A DNA stretch of 64,000 nt from Chitinophaga flava (GCF_003308995.1 NZ_QFFJ01000001.1:1674001-1738000); one strand, 5' to 3'. Shown: positions 51,729-61,451, counted from the stretch's first letter. Numbers and translations: made by a program. The notes: generated from the letters alone by a model not told the origin.

Positions 51729-52613
51729 ATGAAGGCACCATCCACCAAATCCGGTACTTACATGGCTTTATTCCGTGCTATGGAAAGCACCAAACCAACT
51801 GAAGAGCGGCTATTTTATGATCCGTATGCCGCAGCATTTTTACAGGGTTATCATCAAACGCTGATTGCCGGCTGTAGTATACCATTTGTCCGAAAACTGC
51901 TGGCAGCCTATATTCAGCTCCGATGGCCCGGAACACATACTGCCGCCATCGCCCGCACAAAGCTGATAGATGATATGATCATTCAGGCTGTCTGCGAACA
52001 GGATATCAACCAGATCATCATCCTCAGCGCTACCTTCGATACCCGGGCCCATCGCCTCAACATCGGCAAACCGGTCAGTTTTGTAGAGGTCGATCATCCC
52101 GAAACCCAGTATTTCAAACAATCAAAACTATGGGAACTCATCCAGTCCCCCGCCATTCACCTGGATTATGTAAAACTGGATATGAACAAGGAACACCTCG
52201 CCGATGTCATCTCCCCCGTTCTCCTCAAACAACGCGATCATTATAAAACACTCTTCCTCTGGGAAAATCTCAGCACCAATTTCGAAGCACAACATGCAGA
52301 AACCATGTTCCGGTTCATCCGCAGCTTTCCTTCCGGCACGCAGGTGATCGTCACCTACCCCGACAGGGCCGTCCTCGAAAACCCGCATCGATACAAAGGA
52401 TTTTCACGTATCAACAAAACCCTGCACCGCGCCGGTGAAGGATGGGATTATGGTCTCGACCCTCAGAACATTACTGCGTTTATGCATGAACGTAATATGA
52501 AAGTGCTTTATGATGGCGGAGCCGACAGATACCGCGCTGAATATTTCGGGGAGAAAAGTCAACATATGAAAGGCTATGAATACTTCCGCGTAGTACGAAG
52601 CGAGCTGCAATAA
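51729..52613 (+). CDS. Class I SAM methyltransferase, LCMT/PPM-type family
   Basis: A 294-residue protein. The ATG at 51729 (MKAPSTKSGTYMALFRAMES) is preferred over a TTG 51 nt upstream. The N-terminal pattern (AMESTKPTEERLFYDPYAAAF) and the core (INQIIILSATFDTRAHRLN, SFVEVDHPETQYFKQ) match the leucine-carboxyl-methyltransferase-like group of bacterial O-methyltransferases. The usual GAGxDTR SAM motif is altered to SATFDTR. Substrates of bacterial members are mostly unknown, and some modify polyketides. Confidence 0.83.
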   Translation: MKAPSTKSGTYMALFRAMESTKPTEERLFYDPYAAAFLQGYHQTLIAGCSIPFVRKLLAAYIQLRWPGTHTAAIARTKLIDDMIIQAVCEQDINQIIILSATFDTRAHRLNIGKPVSFVEVDHPETQYFKQSKLWELIQSPAIHLDYVKLDMNKEHLADVISPVLLKQRDHYKTLFLWENLSTNFEAQHAETMFRFIRSFPSGTQVIVTYPDRAVLENPHRYKGFSRINKTLHRAGEGWDYGLDPQNITAFMHERNMKVLYDGGADRYRAEYFGEKSQHMKGYEYFRVVRSELQ

Positions 52614-52691
52614 CAGCTCTTCCAATAATTTTGAACTATCGTACTTCAGGATTGCAACGTATCTTCGGGTAACCATTTACCAGAACAGATC

Positions 52692-52874
52692 ATGCATATC
52701 TACTATTTTCAACATGTGCCTTTTCAAGGCCTTGCCTGCATTGCCGACTGGATAACTGAGAATGGACATACCAGGCTCACAACTGCTGGCACATACAATG
52801 TCAGCGAAAATAACAAACCATGTTCCGGCTACTCGACTATCTCGCCGGACACTAAAAAAATACGGACATCATGA
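52692..52874 (+). pseudogene. N-terminal remnant of a class I glutamine amidotransferase
   Basis: A 60-codon frame begins MHIYYFQHVPFQGLACIADW and continues ITENGHT, which strongly resembles the first ~27 residues of GMP-synthase-like glutamine amidotransferases (consensus QHVPFEGLGxIxxWxxxxGH). After that the family resemblance is lost, and the Cys-His-Glu triad is missing. The stop (TGA) overlaps the ypdA ATG in an ATGA arrangement. It is most simply a deletion remnant; it could still be translated and couple to ypdA. Confidence 0.65.
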
Positions 52875-53833
52875 TCGCTGCTTACGACGTACTGATAATA
52901 GGAGGAGGACCCATTGGAATAGCCTGCGGCCTGGCTGCAAAAAAAGCAGGACTGAGCTATATCATTATAGAAAAAGGTTGCGTTGTCAACTCCCTCTATA
53001 ACTACCCGCTGTACATGACCTTCTTTTCCACCTCAGAGAGGCTGGAAATAGGTGGTATTCCCTTCGTTTCCATCAATCCCAAACCTTCCCGGCCCGAAGC
53101 CCTGGAATACTACCGCAGGGTAGTCACTTCAGAAGCACTCAACATCAATCTTTTTGAAGAAGTAAGAGCGGTACAACCCAACGCAGGGGAATACATTATC
53201 ACCACCTCCCAATCGACCTACCATGCCCGCCATGTGATCATCGCCACCGGCTTCTACGATATACCCAATACGCTCAGTGTGCCCGGTGAACACCTGCCTA
53301 AAGTTACGCACTACTACAAAGACCCGCACTATTACGCTACCCGTAAAGTAGTGGTGGTAGGCGCCCACAACTCTGCCGTAGATGCCGCACTGGAAACCTA
53401 TCGCAAAGGTGCACAGGTGACTATGGTCATCCGGGAAGATGAAATAGGCAAACGGGTGAAATACTGGGTAAGACCGGATATTGAAAACAGAATCAAGGAA
53501 GGATCTATCAAAGCGTATTTCCATTCCACCATCAAAACAATTGAGGAGCAGGCGGTGATCATCAACACACCGGAGGGAGAAGTCACCATCCCCAACGATT
53601 TTGTGATCGCGATGACTGGCTACCAGCCCAATTTCGGGTTCCTGGAAAAAGCAGGCATAAAGCTGTCAGATGATGAAAAGAAACTGCCAGCCTATAATCC
53701 GCTGACCATGGAAACCAATATGCCACATATCTATCTGGCCGGTGTGGTATGCGGAGGAATGGACACACACATATGGTTCATAGAAAACTCACGCGACCAC
53801 GCAGATAAAATCATACAATCCATCAAACGATAA
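52871..53833 (+). CDS. ypdA: YpdA-family FAD/NAD(P) oxidoreductase (putative bacillithiol disulfide reductase)
   Basis: A 320-residue flavoprotein. The FAD motif is GGGPIG (11-16) and the NAD(P)H motif is VVVVGAHNSAVDAAL. The stretch EKGCVVNSLYNYPLYMTFFS, then SERLEIGGIPF, is the YpdA signature. No CxxC redox pair is present, as expected for YpdA and unlike thioredoxin reductase. Family members are linked to reduction of bacillithiol disulfide. No bacillithiol synthesis gene is in the window. Confidence 0.9.
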   Translation: MIAAYDVLIIGGGPIGIACGLAAKKAGLSYIIIEKGCVVNSLYNYPLYMTFFSTSERLEIGGIPFVSINPKPSRPEALEYYRRVVTSEALNINLFEEVRAVQPNAGEYIITTSQSTYHARHVIIATGFYDIPNTLSVPGEHLPKVTHYYKDPHYYATRKVVVVGAHNSAVDAALETYRKGAQVTMVIREDEIGKRVKYWVRPDIENRIKEGSIKAYFHSTIKTIEEQAVIINTPEGEVTIPNDFVIAMTGYQPNFGFLEKAGIKLSDDEKKLPAYNPLTMETNMPHIYLAGVVCGGMDTHIWFIENSRDHADKIIQSIKR

Positions 53834-53834
53834 T

Positions 53835-53880
53835 AAAAAAGCGAAGACCAGCCTCATACAGGGCTGGTCTTCGCTTTTTT
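53835..53880. terminator. Bidirectional terminator between ypdA and murB
   Basis: A 19-bp perfect stem (53835-53853 with 53862-53880), GCGAAGACCAGCC core, with A6 on the left and T6 on the right. It serves the convergent ypdA and murB genes. Confidence 0.92.
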
Positions 53881-53893
53881 ATTATGTGATTAT

Positions 53894-54907
53894 TTACACG
53901 ATATTCACTTCCCGCTCCAGCTGTACACCAAATTTGGCGTGTACGCTGTCCAGCACCTGCTGCGACAATGCATAGATCTCATTGCCTTTGGCATGGCCAT
54001 AGTTGACCAGCACCAGTGCCTGTTTGGCATGTACACCGGCATCCCCTTCACGAAAGCCTTTCCAGCCACATTGTTCTATCAGCCAGCCTGCTGCCAGCTT
54101 ATAGTGTCCGTCGGCCAGCGGATAAGCCACAATCTGCGGATGTGCTGCTTTCAGCCGCTCATAGGCGACCGCATCTACAGAAGGATTTTTAAAGAAGCTG
54201 CCTGCATTGCCAATCTTTGCAGGGTCCGGCAGTTTAGAGGTACGGATATTAATCACTGCCTGGCTGATAGCCTGTATAGACAGCTCTTTCACTCCCATAC
54301 GCTCCAGCTCTTCATTGATAGCACCATAGCTGGTGTTGAAATTCGGTTTTTTATTCAGCCGGTAAATAACGCTGAGTATGGCAAACTGGTCGCGGTACTG
54401 TTTTTTGAATACACTCTCGCGGTAACCAAATGCACAATCATTGTTGGTGAAGGTCACCACTGTTCTGTCGTGCAGATGGAAAGCTTCCAGTGAATGGAAA
54501 GTATCCTTTATTTCCACGCCGTAGGCGCCGATATTCTGCATGGGACTGGCTCCCACATTACCTGGTATCAGTGACAAGTTCTCCAGTCCGGCCAGATCCG
54601 CTGACAGGCAGTACTGTACAAAGCTGTGCCAGTTCTCGCCTGCACCAGCTTTCACATATACGTGATCGTTATCCTCATCCACCACCTGGATGCCCTTGAT
54701 ATCATTTTTGAGCATCAGCCCATTATAATCTTTTGTAAAGAGGATATTACTGCCCCCTCCAAGTATCATACGTGGCAAACCTTTAGCCCGCGCATCGTCC
54801 AGCGCCGATGTCAGGTCATGCTGACTGACAAAGGAAGCGAAGTAGCGGCTTACGACCGGAATACCAAATGTATTATACGACTGAAGCTGCTCATTTTCGG
54901 ATATCAT
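53894..54907 (-). CDS. murB: UDP-N-acetylenolpyruvoylglucosamine reductase
   Basis: A 337-residue FAD enzyme that reduces enolpyruvyl-UDP-GlcNAc to UDP-MurNAc in peptidoglycan synthesis. The PCMH-type FAD domain (MILGGGSNILFTKDYNGLML, GLENLSLIPGNVGASPMQNI) and the C-terminal MurB domain (NAGSFFKNPSV with the catalytic Ser, AAGWLIEQCGWKG, HAKQALVLVN) are complete. It resembles the type I E. coli enzyme in length. A TATATTTG box on the minus strand (54931-54938) gives a leader of about 17 nt. Confidence 0.95.
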   Translation of the reverse strand: MISENEQLQSYNTFGIPVVSRYFASFVSQHDLTSALDDARAKGLPRMILGGGSNILFTKDYNGLMLKNDIKGIQVVDEDNDHVYVKAGAGENWHSFVQYCLSADLAGLENLSLIPGNVGASPMQNIGAYGVEIKDTFHSLEAFHLHDRTVVTFTNNDCAFGYRESVFKKQYRDQFAILSVIYRLNKKPNFNTSYGAINEELERMGVKELSIQAISQAVINIRTSKLPDPAKIGNAGSFFKNPSVDAVAYERLKAAHPQIVAYPLADGHYKLAAGWLIEQCGWKGFREGDAGVHAKQALVLVNYGHAKGNEIYALSQQVLDSVHAKFGVQLEREVNIV

Positions 54908-54940
54908 AATAGTGTAACTTTATAATGAAGCAAATATATC

Positions 54941-55046
54941 GGAAATTACCAATTACGAATTATGAATTGCGAATTGAAGTAAAGTGTAATTCGCATTAAT
55001 CATTCGTCGCACATAATTCGTAATTCGTAATTTGTAACTTGTAATT
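54941..55046. repeat. AT-rich inverted repeat array between murB and a Rossmann gene
   Basis: Units of the form AATTACGAATTATGAATT (left, ~54944-54975) recur as reverse complements on the right (TAATTCGTAATTCGTAATT, ~55014-55046), ending 2 bp before the ATG at 55049. Similar units appear at 970-1075. The region has no gene; it may fold into a long AT hairpin or cruciform. Confidence 0.6.
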
Positions 55047-55048
55047 GT

Positions 55049-55708
55049 ATGAAAACAGCTATCGTTATTGGAGCTACAGGGCTTACCGGCACCCATCTCG
55101 TCTCAGCATTATTACAGGACAATTCTTTCAGCAAAGTAAAAGTACTTGTACGCAAACCATGGGTACATCAACGGCCCGGACTGGAAAGTGTTATTGTAGA
55201 TTTTGAAGATGAAGATAGCCTGGCAGAAGCGATGCAGGGCGGTGATGTATTTTTTTCCTGCATCGGTACCACTATTAGAAAAGCAGGTACTCAGGAGAAC
55301 TTCCGCGCCGTAGACTTCGGCATCACCATCAGATGTGCCCGCATAGCCCAAAGCAATGGTATTTCTGAGTTCCTGATGATATCCTCTATCGGCGCCAATC
55401 CCCGGTCTGCCAACTTCTACCTCCGCACCAAAGGCCAAACAGAAGAAGCGGTGCTGGGTTTGGGCTTCTATGGCACCTACATCTTCCGGCCCTCCTTCCT
55501 GATAGGCCAGCGAAGTGAATTCCGCTTCGGAGAATGGCTTGGTAAGTACCTCATTCAACTCTTCTATTTCCTGCTGCAGGGCCGCTGGAAAAAATACCGT
55601 GGCATCAAAGCAGCAACCGTTGCCAGCGCCATGGTAAGAGTAGCCAAACAAGCTGACCCCGGAATACATATCTTTGAATCCGATGCCATACAAAATTTAG
55701 GAATTTAG
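55049..55708 (+). CDS. NAD(P)-binding Rossmann protein, HTATIP2-like
   Basis: A 219-residue atypical short-chain dehydrogenase. The GATGLTG motif (8-14) binds the nucleotide, and FSCIGTTIRKAG and the YxxxK-like region NFYLRTKGQTEE follow. These proteins resemble the human CC3/TIP30 family; the substrate is unknown. It is 14 bp upstream of the DUF3857-like gene and probably cotranscribed. Confidence 0.82.
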   Translation: MKTAIVIGATGLTGTHLVSALLQDNSFSKVKVLVRKPWVHQRPGLESVIVDFEDEDSLAEAMQGGDVFFSCIGTTIRKAGTQENFRAVDFGITIRCARIAQSNGISEFLMISSIGANPRSANFYLRTKGQTEEAVLGLGFYGTYIFRPSFLIGQRSEFRFGEWLGKYLIQLFYFLLQGRWKKYRGIKAATVASAMVRVAKQADPGIHIFESDAIQNLGI

Positions 55709-55722
55709 ATACCTTCGCCATC

Positions 55723-57690
55723 ATGAAACAACTTATATTCTTCGTCATAGTCACATTCATAGCTTCTCTCTCACTGCAGACCTCTGCCCAGATCAACAAC
55801 TATTATCCCGGTACCTGGCAGGACAATGCTCACACCGAAGCCGTTACCGGTCCTATCGCACAGCAACCTTATTATATCACCAGCTACAAAATAGCCCGTG
55901 ATTTCAACATCACCAATCGTGATAAAGCAGAAACTTTTACCCACTATAAAACAATCTATAAAAAGATACATATCAATACTGCCGCCGCAGCTGATAGTCT
56001 CACCCAGCTGGCACTGACACTGGAGAACGGCGAAGTGCTGCGGGGATTCCGCATCAGAGCCATCTTCCCTGATGGAAAAACAGCGAATCTTACCGATCAG
56101 ACAAGATCTCTCAAACTCAACGACAACCGCATAGCCGTGGTGGTCAACAATATTCAGGTACAGGCAGGCTGTGAGCTGGAATATGAGATGAGCCTGAAAA
56201 TACAATTCGACTACGCCGGCTCTGACTACCTGCAGTCCGGTATCGCCACCGGCCAGACTCACTTTATGCTGGCAGCACCTCGTAACCTGCAGTTTCGCTT
56301 CCATAGCGCCAATGGCCTACCCGCTGTTAAAGACAGCTCTTCCGGCAACAGCCATTTTCATCAGGTAGCACTTCAACATGTAACACCGCTAAAAAGCAAT
56401 GAGTTATACTACTATCTGCCACAACTGCAACGGATCGATTTTGCGCTGAACAACGCCATAGAAGGCAAAGATACCACCCGCATCACCTGGCAGCAGTTTG
56501 GTGAAGATGCTTATATCCCCTATGTTTCAGTCAACAAAAACGAACAGAAACAACTGGAGAAAGAACTGGACAGATGGCCTTTCCTGCGCCAACGCCGCCC
56601 AACATCACAGCTGATTTACCTGGTAGAACAATTTATCAAAAGCAACTACAGCCTGCGCCCCGCCAGTGATTTCTTTGAAGCCCCTGATCTGGGCACCATT
56701 ATCCGCAACAAACAAACGGATAAGGTAGGCATGGTAAAGCTGATGATGGCCACCTTTTACACCCTGAATGTGCCCGTACAACTGTTATTCACCGCTTCGC
56801 GGGATACCATTCCCCTCCAGCAGGACCTCGTCAACCGCGCTGCCGCCAATAATATCCTGTTGTACTTCCCGACAGAACAGCAGGCACTGGCGCCAACGGA
56901 GATGGATACACGCTATCCTTGTTATCCGTCACTCTGGACCAATACCCTGGCTTTACGCTGCCGCGATACACTGGTAGGTACACAAAGCCGCGTGCTCACC
57001 GATTTCATCACTACTCCGCAACCACTCTATACCCTGAGCAGCAGCACACTCGAAGCCAGCGTAAGCAATCTCAGTGCCCTGCCCTCCTGGAAAGTAACAC
57101 AGTCCTTCGGCGGCTATGCCGGCAGCAATGTTAAAAATGCTTTCTCTCAGGCCAATACCACTGAACTGCGCAACGCCATCTTCAACGCCATCCTGCCATT
57201 TATGCCCGGCAACCGCAAACCGCTGGCTGTAGAAGCACAAAATGAGAAGTTCACACCACTGCCGCTCGACAAACCTGTAGTGATCACCAGCACACTGGAA
57301 ACACCCGGACTGGTAGTACAGGACGGCGGTAACTATATCATCGGTATCGGCCAGATTCTGACCAGCAACCAAAACTACAATTACAGCATCCCCGAAGGCA
57401 ACAGACCTATACAGCTGGCCTTCCCTTATTACCAGGAAAAAAGAGTACATATTGAACTCCCTGATGGTTATACGCTGGCAGATAAAGCAGCCTTCACGGC
57501 CGATATCACCAACAAAAACCTGATGGGTTTTAAAATGAGATGCGAAGAAGAAAATGGCCGGCTCAACATCTATACCATCGAGTGGTACAGCCAGAACGAA
57601 TTTAACGGAGACAGCAAAAAAACATTTGAAGCCGTGATGCACCGGCTCAAACAATTGCAGCAACAACCTTTGATACTGAAAAAGAAATAG
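55723..57690 (+). CDS. DUF3857-like exported protein
   Basis: A 655-residue protein with a signal peptide (MKQLIFFVIVTFIASLSLQTSAQ). The N-terminal half has the beta-rich pattern of DUF3857 (KIHINTAAAADSLTQLALTL, GFRIRAIFPDGKTANL). The central part (LVEQFIKSNYSLRPASDFFE, VGMVKLMMATFYTLNVPVQL) looks like a degenerate transglutaminase fold without an obvious Cys. Its role is unknown, and it is probably periplasmic. It ends 6 bp before the convergent priA stop with no terminator between. Confidence 0.75.
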   Translation: MKQLIFFVIVTFIASLSLQTSAQINNYYPGTWQDNAHTEAVTGPIAQQPYYITSYKIARDFNITNRDKAETFTHYKTIYKKIHINTAAAADSLTQLALTLENGEVLRGFRIRAIFPDGKTANLTDQTRSLKLNDNRIAVVVNNIQVQAGCELEYEMSLKIQFDYAGSDYLQSGIATGQTHFMLAAPRNLQFRFHSANGLPAVKDSSSGNSHFHQVALQHVTPLKSNELYYYLPQLQRIDFALNNAIEGKDTTRITWQQFGEDAYIPYVSVNKNEQKQLEKELDRWPFLRQRRPTSQLIYLVEQFIKSNYSLRPASDFFEAPDLGTIIRNKQTDKVGMVKLMMATFYTLNVPVQLLFTASRDTIPLQQDLVNRAAANNILLYFPTEQQALAPTEMDTRYPCYPSLWTNTLALRCRDTLVGTQSRVLTDFITTPQPLYTLSSSTLEASVSNLSALPSWKVTQSFGGYAGSNVKNAFSQANTTELRNAIFNAILPFMPGNRKPLAVEAQNEKFTPLPLDKPVVITSTLETPGLVVQDGGNYIIGIGQILTSNQNYNYSIPEGNRPIQLAFPYYQEKRVHIELPDGYTLADKAAFTADITNKNLMGFKMRCEEENGRLNIYTIEWYSQNEFNGDSKKTFEAVMHRLKQLQQQPLILKKK

Positions 57691-57696
57691 AAGTTA

Positions 57697-60138
57697 TTAT
57701 ACGTGGTCTACGTCCGGTACGATCACCACAGACCGGAAACGTTTTTCCGCCAGCAGCTGAATAAAATACTCGCGGAGCACCTGTTTGATATGTGCTATCA
57801 CACGTGCTTCGCGGGGAAGTTTTATCAGCATCTCCTGCAGGTAGTTGTTCCTCACCCTTGACACCAGCGGCGCGGCAGGGCCTACCAGTTGCCCGCCAAT
57901 ATGCGGCTGCAGCCAGGAAGCCAGTATCTGTGCAGCCTGTTCCACTACCTGCTGGTTTTTATGCCTTAATGTTAGTTTAAGCACCCGGTAAAACGGAGGA
58001 TAACCAAACTGTTGCCGTTCGGCGATTTCCGCCTCATACATGCTTTTGTAATCGTGTTCCTTTACGTAATGTAGTATCGGATGACGGGTATTGCTGGCTT
58101 GTATCAGCACTTTACCCATACCGTGTTTACGGCCTGCGCGGCCGCTCACCTGCTCCATCAGCTGGAAAGCTCTTTCATTCACCCTGAAATCAGGATAACT
58201 CAGCAAACTGTCCGCACTGAGGATGCCTACCAGGTTTACATTATCAAAGTCGAGCCCCTTCACCACCATCTGGGTGCCTACCAGAATATCTATTTCCTGC
58301 TCTTCGAGCAGGCGGATCATTTTATTGTGGCTGTCTTTGTTTCGGATGGAATCCACGTCCATACGTGCTATACGCGCTTCCGGGAAGATCTGCTGCAGGT
58401 CGTCTTCAATTTTTTCCGTGCCAAAGCTTTTCGGAATCAGCGACTGCGAACCACAGGCTTCACAGGTAAATACGTATGGATAACGGGTACCACAGTAGTG
58501 GCAATGTAGTTTATCCTGGTTACGGTGATAGGTAAGTGATACATCACATTGTTTGCAATGAGGTATCCAGCCGCAGGTAGTGCATAACAGAAAAGGCGCA
58601 TACCCACGTCTATTCTGAAAAAGAATAACCTGTTTTTTTTCATCCAGGCTCTGGCTGATAGCGGTTTTCAGGGCCTGTGTAAAATGGCCGTCCATGGTTT
58701 TTTCAGCCATTTCCTGTTTGATGTCCACTACCTCGATGGCAGGCATCTGTATACCTCCAAAACGTTCAGTCAGTTCTACCAATCCGTATTTACCCTGAAG
58801 GGCATTATAATACGATTCCAGTGCCGGTGTGGCGGAGCCCAGTAGTACTTTGGCTTTAAACAACCCGGCATAATAGATGGCTGCATCTCTCGCATGGTAG
58901 CGGGGCGCAGGGTCCTGCTGTTTGTAGGAAGGATCGTGTTCTTCATCCAGGATGATAAGTCCCAGGTCGCGGAAAGGCAACAGCAGGCTGGAACGGGCGC
59001 CCAGTACGATTTGTACGGTTCCGTTTTTCACTTTGTTCCATATCTCCACCCGTTCGTTGTTGCTGAAGCGGGAGTGATAGATGGCGATGCTGCTGCCAAA
59101 GTGTTTCTGCAGGCGGGTGATGATCTGTGCGGTGAGTGCGATCTCCGGCAGCAGGTAAAGTACCTGCCGGCCTAAGGCCAGGCATTCTTCCATCATCTTC
59201 ACATATATCTGCGTTTTACCGCTGGAGGTCACCCCATGGAGGAGGGTCACCTGTTTATCTTCAAAATGACGGCGGACAGCTTGTAATGCCGCTTCCTGCG
59301 CAGAGCTCAGATCAAAGTTGATCTGCGCCTCTACTTTGCTGGTACGGATTCTGTCTACTGCTCTTTTTTCTATCCAGAGAATATTTTTATCCACCAGTCC
59401 TTTCAGCTGGGCGGTGGTGGCGCCGGATTTTTTCAACAGCTCATTCTGCCGTACGGTGCCTTCTGTTTTCAACAGGTGCAGGTAGGCCAGCAGCAGCTCC
59501 ATTTGTTTGGGAGCGCGGCCCATATCATTGAAGAGAGCAGCCAGTTTCTCTTCATCCTCGTATTCAGCATGCAGCTGTACAAAGTTCTCCTGTTTCTCTT
59601 TGTATACCTCTTTCAGTTCTTCATAGATGAGGCATACCTTTTTTTCTATCAGTTTTTTGATGATGGAGTACACTTCTGATTTATCGAGAATCAGCTGTAC
59701 TTCCTCTATACGTAGTTCCTTGCGGATATGCAGCGCTTCCGCAATAAGGTATTCATCATCATCGAGATTGGTAAAATCATCGCCGTAGGCGTCATTAAAC
59801 AGCAACAACGTTTCACTGGAAAGCTTGAGGTGCGCGGGAAGGGCGGCGTTCAGCACTTCACCTTCACTGCACATATAATAGCTGCCTATCCATGACCAGA
59901 AGGCTAACTGTGTGGGATATACGACCGGATCCTTATCCAGCATATCCAGCAGTGGCTTGGTTTTATAAGGCGGGGCCTGTTCGTGTACTGCTTTTACAAT
60001 GCCGGCATACTTTTTCTGTTTTCCCAGTTGTACAGCCACACGGCTTCCCGGCTGTAAAGCATCTTCCATGCTTTCAGGGACAGCATAAGTATAATTTTTG
60101 GGTAAGGCCAGCGGCAATATTACATCTGCGTACTTCAT
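57697..60138 (-). CDS. priA: Primosomal protein N' (replication restart helicase)
   Basis: An 813-residue superfamily 2 helicase that restarts stalled replication forks. An N-terminal 3'-DNA-binding domain (YADVILPLALPKNYTYAVPE) is followed by Walker A GVTSSGKTQIY, the DEEHD box and LGSATPALESY. The inserted zinc region has four CxxC-type pairs (CTTCGWIPHCKQC, CHYCGTRYPYVFTCEACG). Its ATG overlaps the stop of plsC by 4 nt (ATGA), so the two are translationally coupled. Confidence 0.96.
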   Translation of the reverse strand: MKYADVILPLALPKNYTYAVPESMEDALQPGSRVAVQLGKQKKYAGIVKAVHEQAPPYKTKPLLDMLDKDPVVYPTQLAFWSWIGSYYMCSEGEVLNAALPAHLKLSSETLLLFNDAYGDDFTNLDDDEYLIAEALHIRKELRIEEVQLILDKSEVYSIIKKLIEKKVCLIYEELKEVYKEKQENFVQLHAEYEDEEKLAALFNDMGRAPKQMELLLAYLHLLKTEGTVRQNELLKKSGATTAQLKGLVDKNILWIEKRAVDRIRTSKVEAQINFDLSSAQEAALQAVRRHFEDKQVTLLHGVTSSGKTQIYVKMMEECLALGRQVLYLLPEIALTAQIITRLQKHFGSSIAIYHSRFSNNERVEIWNKVKNGTVQIVLGARSSLLLPFRDLGLIILDEEHDPSYKQQDPAPRYHARDAAIYYAGLFKAKVLLGSATPALESYYNALQGKYGLVELTERFGGIQMPAIEVVDIKQEMAEKTMDGHFTQALKTAISQSLDEKKQVILFQNRRGYAPFLLCTTCGWIPHCKQCDVSLTYHRNQDKLHCHYCGTRYPYVFTCEACGSQSLIPKSFGTEKIEDDLQQIFPEARIARMDVDSIRNKDSHNKMIRLLEEQEIDILVGTQMVVKGLDFDNVNLVGILSADSLLSYPDFRVNERAFQLMEQVSGRAGRKHGMGKVLIQASNTRHPILHYVKEHDYKSMYEAEIAERQQFGYPPFYRVLKLTLRHKNQQVVEQAAQILASWLQPHIGGQLVGPAAPLVSRVRNNYLQEMLIKLPREARVIAHIKQVLREYFIQLLAEKRFRSVVIVPDVDHV

Positions 60139-60902
60139 CCTACGGGCTGCAATGTTGGATAATCGCGGTGTTGCCTGAGTTCTTTTTCCATGATATCATA
60201 GGTCTGTTGTTTCAGCGTATTGATATCATCCAGGGTAAGCCCTGCAACAGGGATAGTGGGCAAGAATACTACGCGGCAGCGGCCGGGATTGAGATGCATA
60301 AGTCCGGTATGTGGGAAACGGTCACCTGAATCTACATACAAAACGGGTTTGATCGGAATCTGCATTTCAATGGCCATACGGAAAGCGCCGTTATGAAACG
60401 GGCGCAGTGGTTCTTTGGTTTCGTTGGTGGTTCCTTCCGGAAATACGAGGATGGAAATACCGGCTTTGAGGGCGGTCATCATCTCTCTTACACTTCTGGC
60501 ACGGGCAGGCGCGTTGGAGCGGTCTACTGCTACGACAGAGTTTTTATATATAAATCCGAAGAAAGGGATTTTAGACATTTCCACTTTTCCCAGCGGACGG
60601 AACGGCAGCCGCATCACTTTAACGGCCACGGCCGCATCGAGATAAGAACGGTGGTTCACCACATAGATACAAGGCTCTTTATCACGTTCACATTTATATT
60701 CGCGGGTAACCCGGATACCTACCATCGGAAACCAGACATGCGCCCAGAAGCGCAGGAAATAGAAGATAATGTTTCCACCCTTCTCCTTGCCCAGCAAGGA
60801 TGCCAGAAAAATTGGCGGCAGGATCAGAAACATAATACCCAGGAAAACGATAGCGGCGTACACAACATAGATTACACGCAACGGTTTCAGTAGAAAATTC
60901 AT
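60135..60902 (-). CDS. plsC: 1-acyl-sn-glycerol-3-phosphate acyltransferase
   Basis: A 255-residue membrane-bound acyltransferase of phospholipid synthesis. The H-x4-D motif is NHRSYLD and the second motif is FPEGTTN; an N-terminal membrane segment (VIYVVYAAIVFLGIMFLILP) anchors it. It is first of a two-gene unit with priA. Confidence 0.92.
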   Translation of the reverse strand: MNFLLKPLRVIYVVYAAIVFLGIMFLILPPIFLASLLGKEKGGNIIFYFLRFWAHVWFPMVGIRVTREYKCERDKEPCIYVVNHRSYLDAAVAVKVMRLPFRPLGKVEMSKIPFFGFIYKNSVVAVDRSNAPARARSVREMMTALKAGISILVFPEGTTNETKEPLRPFHNGAFRMAIEMQIPIKPVLYVDSGDRFPHTGLMHLNPGRCRVVFLPTIPVAGLTLDDINTLKQQTYDIMEKELRQHRDYPTLQPVG

Positions 60903-61004
60903 AAACGCCTTGTAGAATGATTAATGATGGCGGAAAACTACGACTTTTTTCCCGAAGAGTGCATGTAAAGACACGAAGCAACAGAGAAGCGACAGTTTTT
61001 TTAC

Positions 61005-61451
61005 CTATTCACAACTGCAGCTCCAGTCTTTGTCCAGGTCTATACAGGTGATCACTTTGGCGTGTTCCTGATCACAGGGAGCGAATACAATACGGAGGTG
61101 TTGGCCTTCATGGGAATACCCTTCCAGTGCATAGGTAGGGCAGGGTTTATCCTGCAGGTTGGACTTATCAGGATTTATTTTTCCTTTGGCAAGAATTTCT
61201 TCCACTTCCCCTTTTGTCACATGACGGCAGTCCATCCGACACATGGCGTGCCGGGTATATTCCAGGCGGGCCTGTCGGTTGAGCAGGGCATCAGAAACAG
61301 TGGCGGCGGCTTTCCCGGAGCGGGTAACAACTGGCTTTTCTGTGATAGGGGCGGAAGACTTATCGTTTCCTTTCCACCATTCCTGATGCCATCCGGCAAG
61401 CAGTAATAAGGCCAGTAAAATAACGGGTAGGTACTTTTGCAGTGATTTCAT
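61005..61451 (-). CDS. DUF4258-like exported or anchored protein
   Basis: A 148-residue protein. Residues ~7-22 form a hydrophobic signal or anchor (LPVILLALLLLAGW). The C-terminal ~85 residues match the DUF4258 pattern: YTRHAMCRMDCRHVTKGEVE, EILAKGKI, then LRIVFAPCDQEHAKVITCID. Some DUF4258 domains resemble small RNase-type toxins, but export and the extra cysteines (about eight, ending SCSCE) make that unsure here. It is transcribed alone. Confidence 0.75.
   Translation of the reverse strand: MKSLQKYLPVILLALLLLAGWHQEWWKGNDKSSAPITEKPVVTRSGKAAATVSDALLNRQARLEYTRHAMCRMDCRHVTKGEVEEILAKGKINPDKSNLQDKPCPTYALEGYSHEGQHLRIVFAPCDQEHAKVITCIDLDKDWSCSCE

Noticed and set aside
52762..53001. A 79-codon plus-strand frame crossing the amidotransferase remnant and ypdA
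   Set aside because: It is basic, low in information and out of frame with ypdA; no family resemblance was seen.
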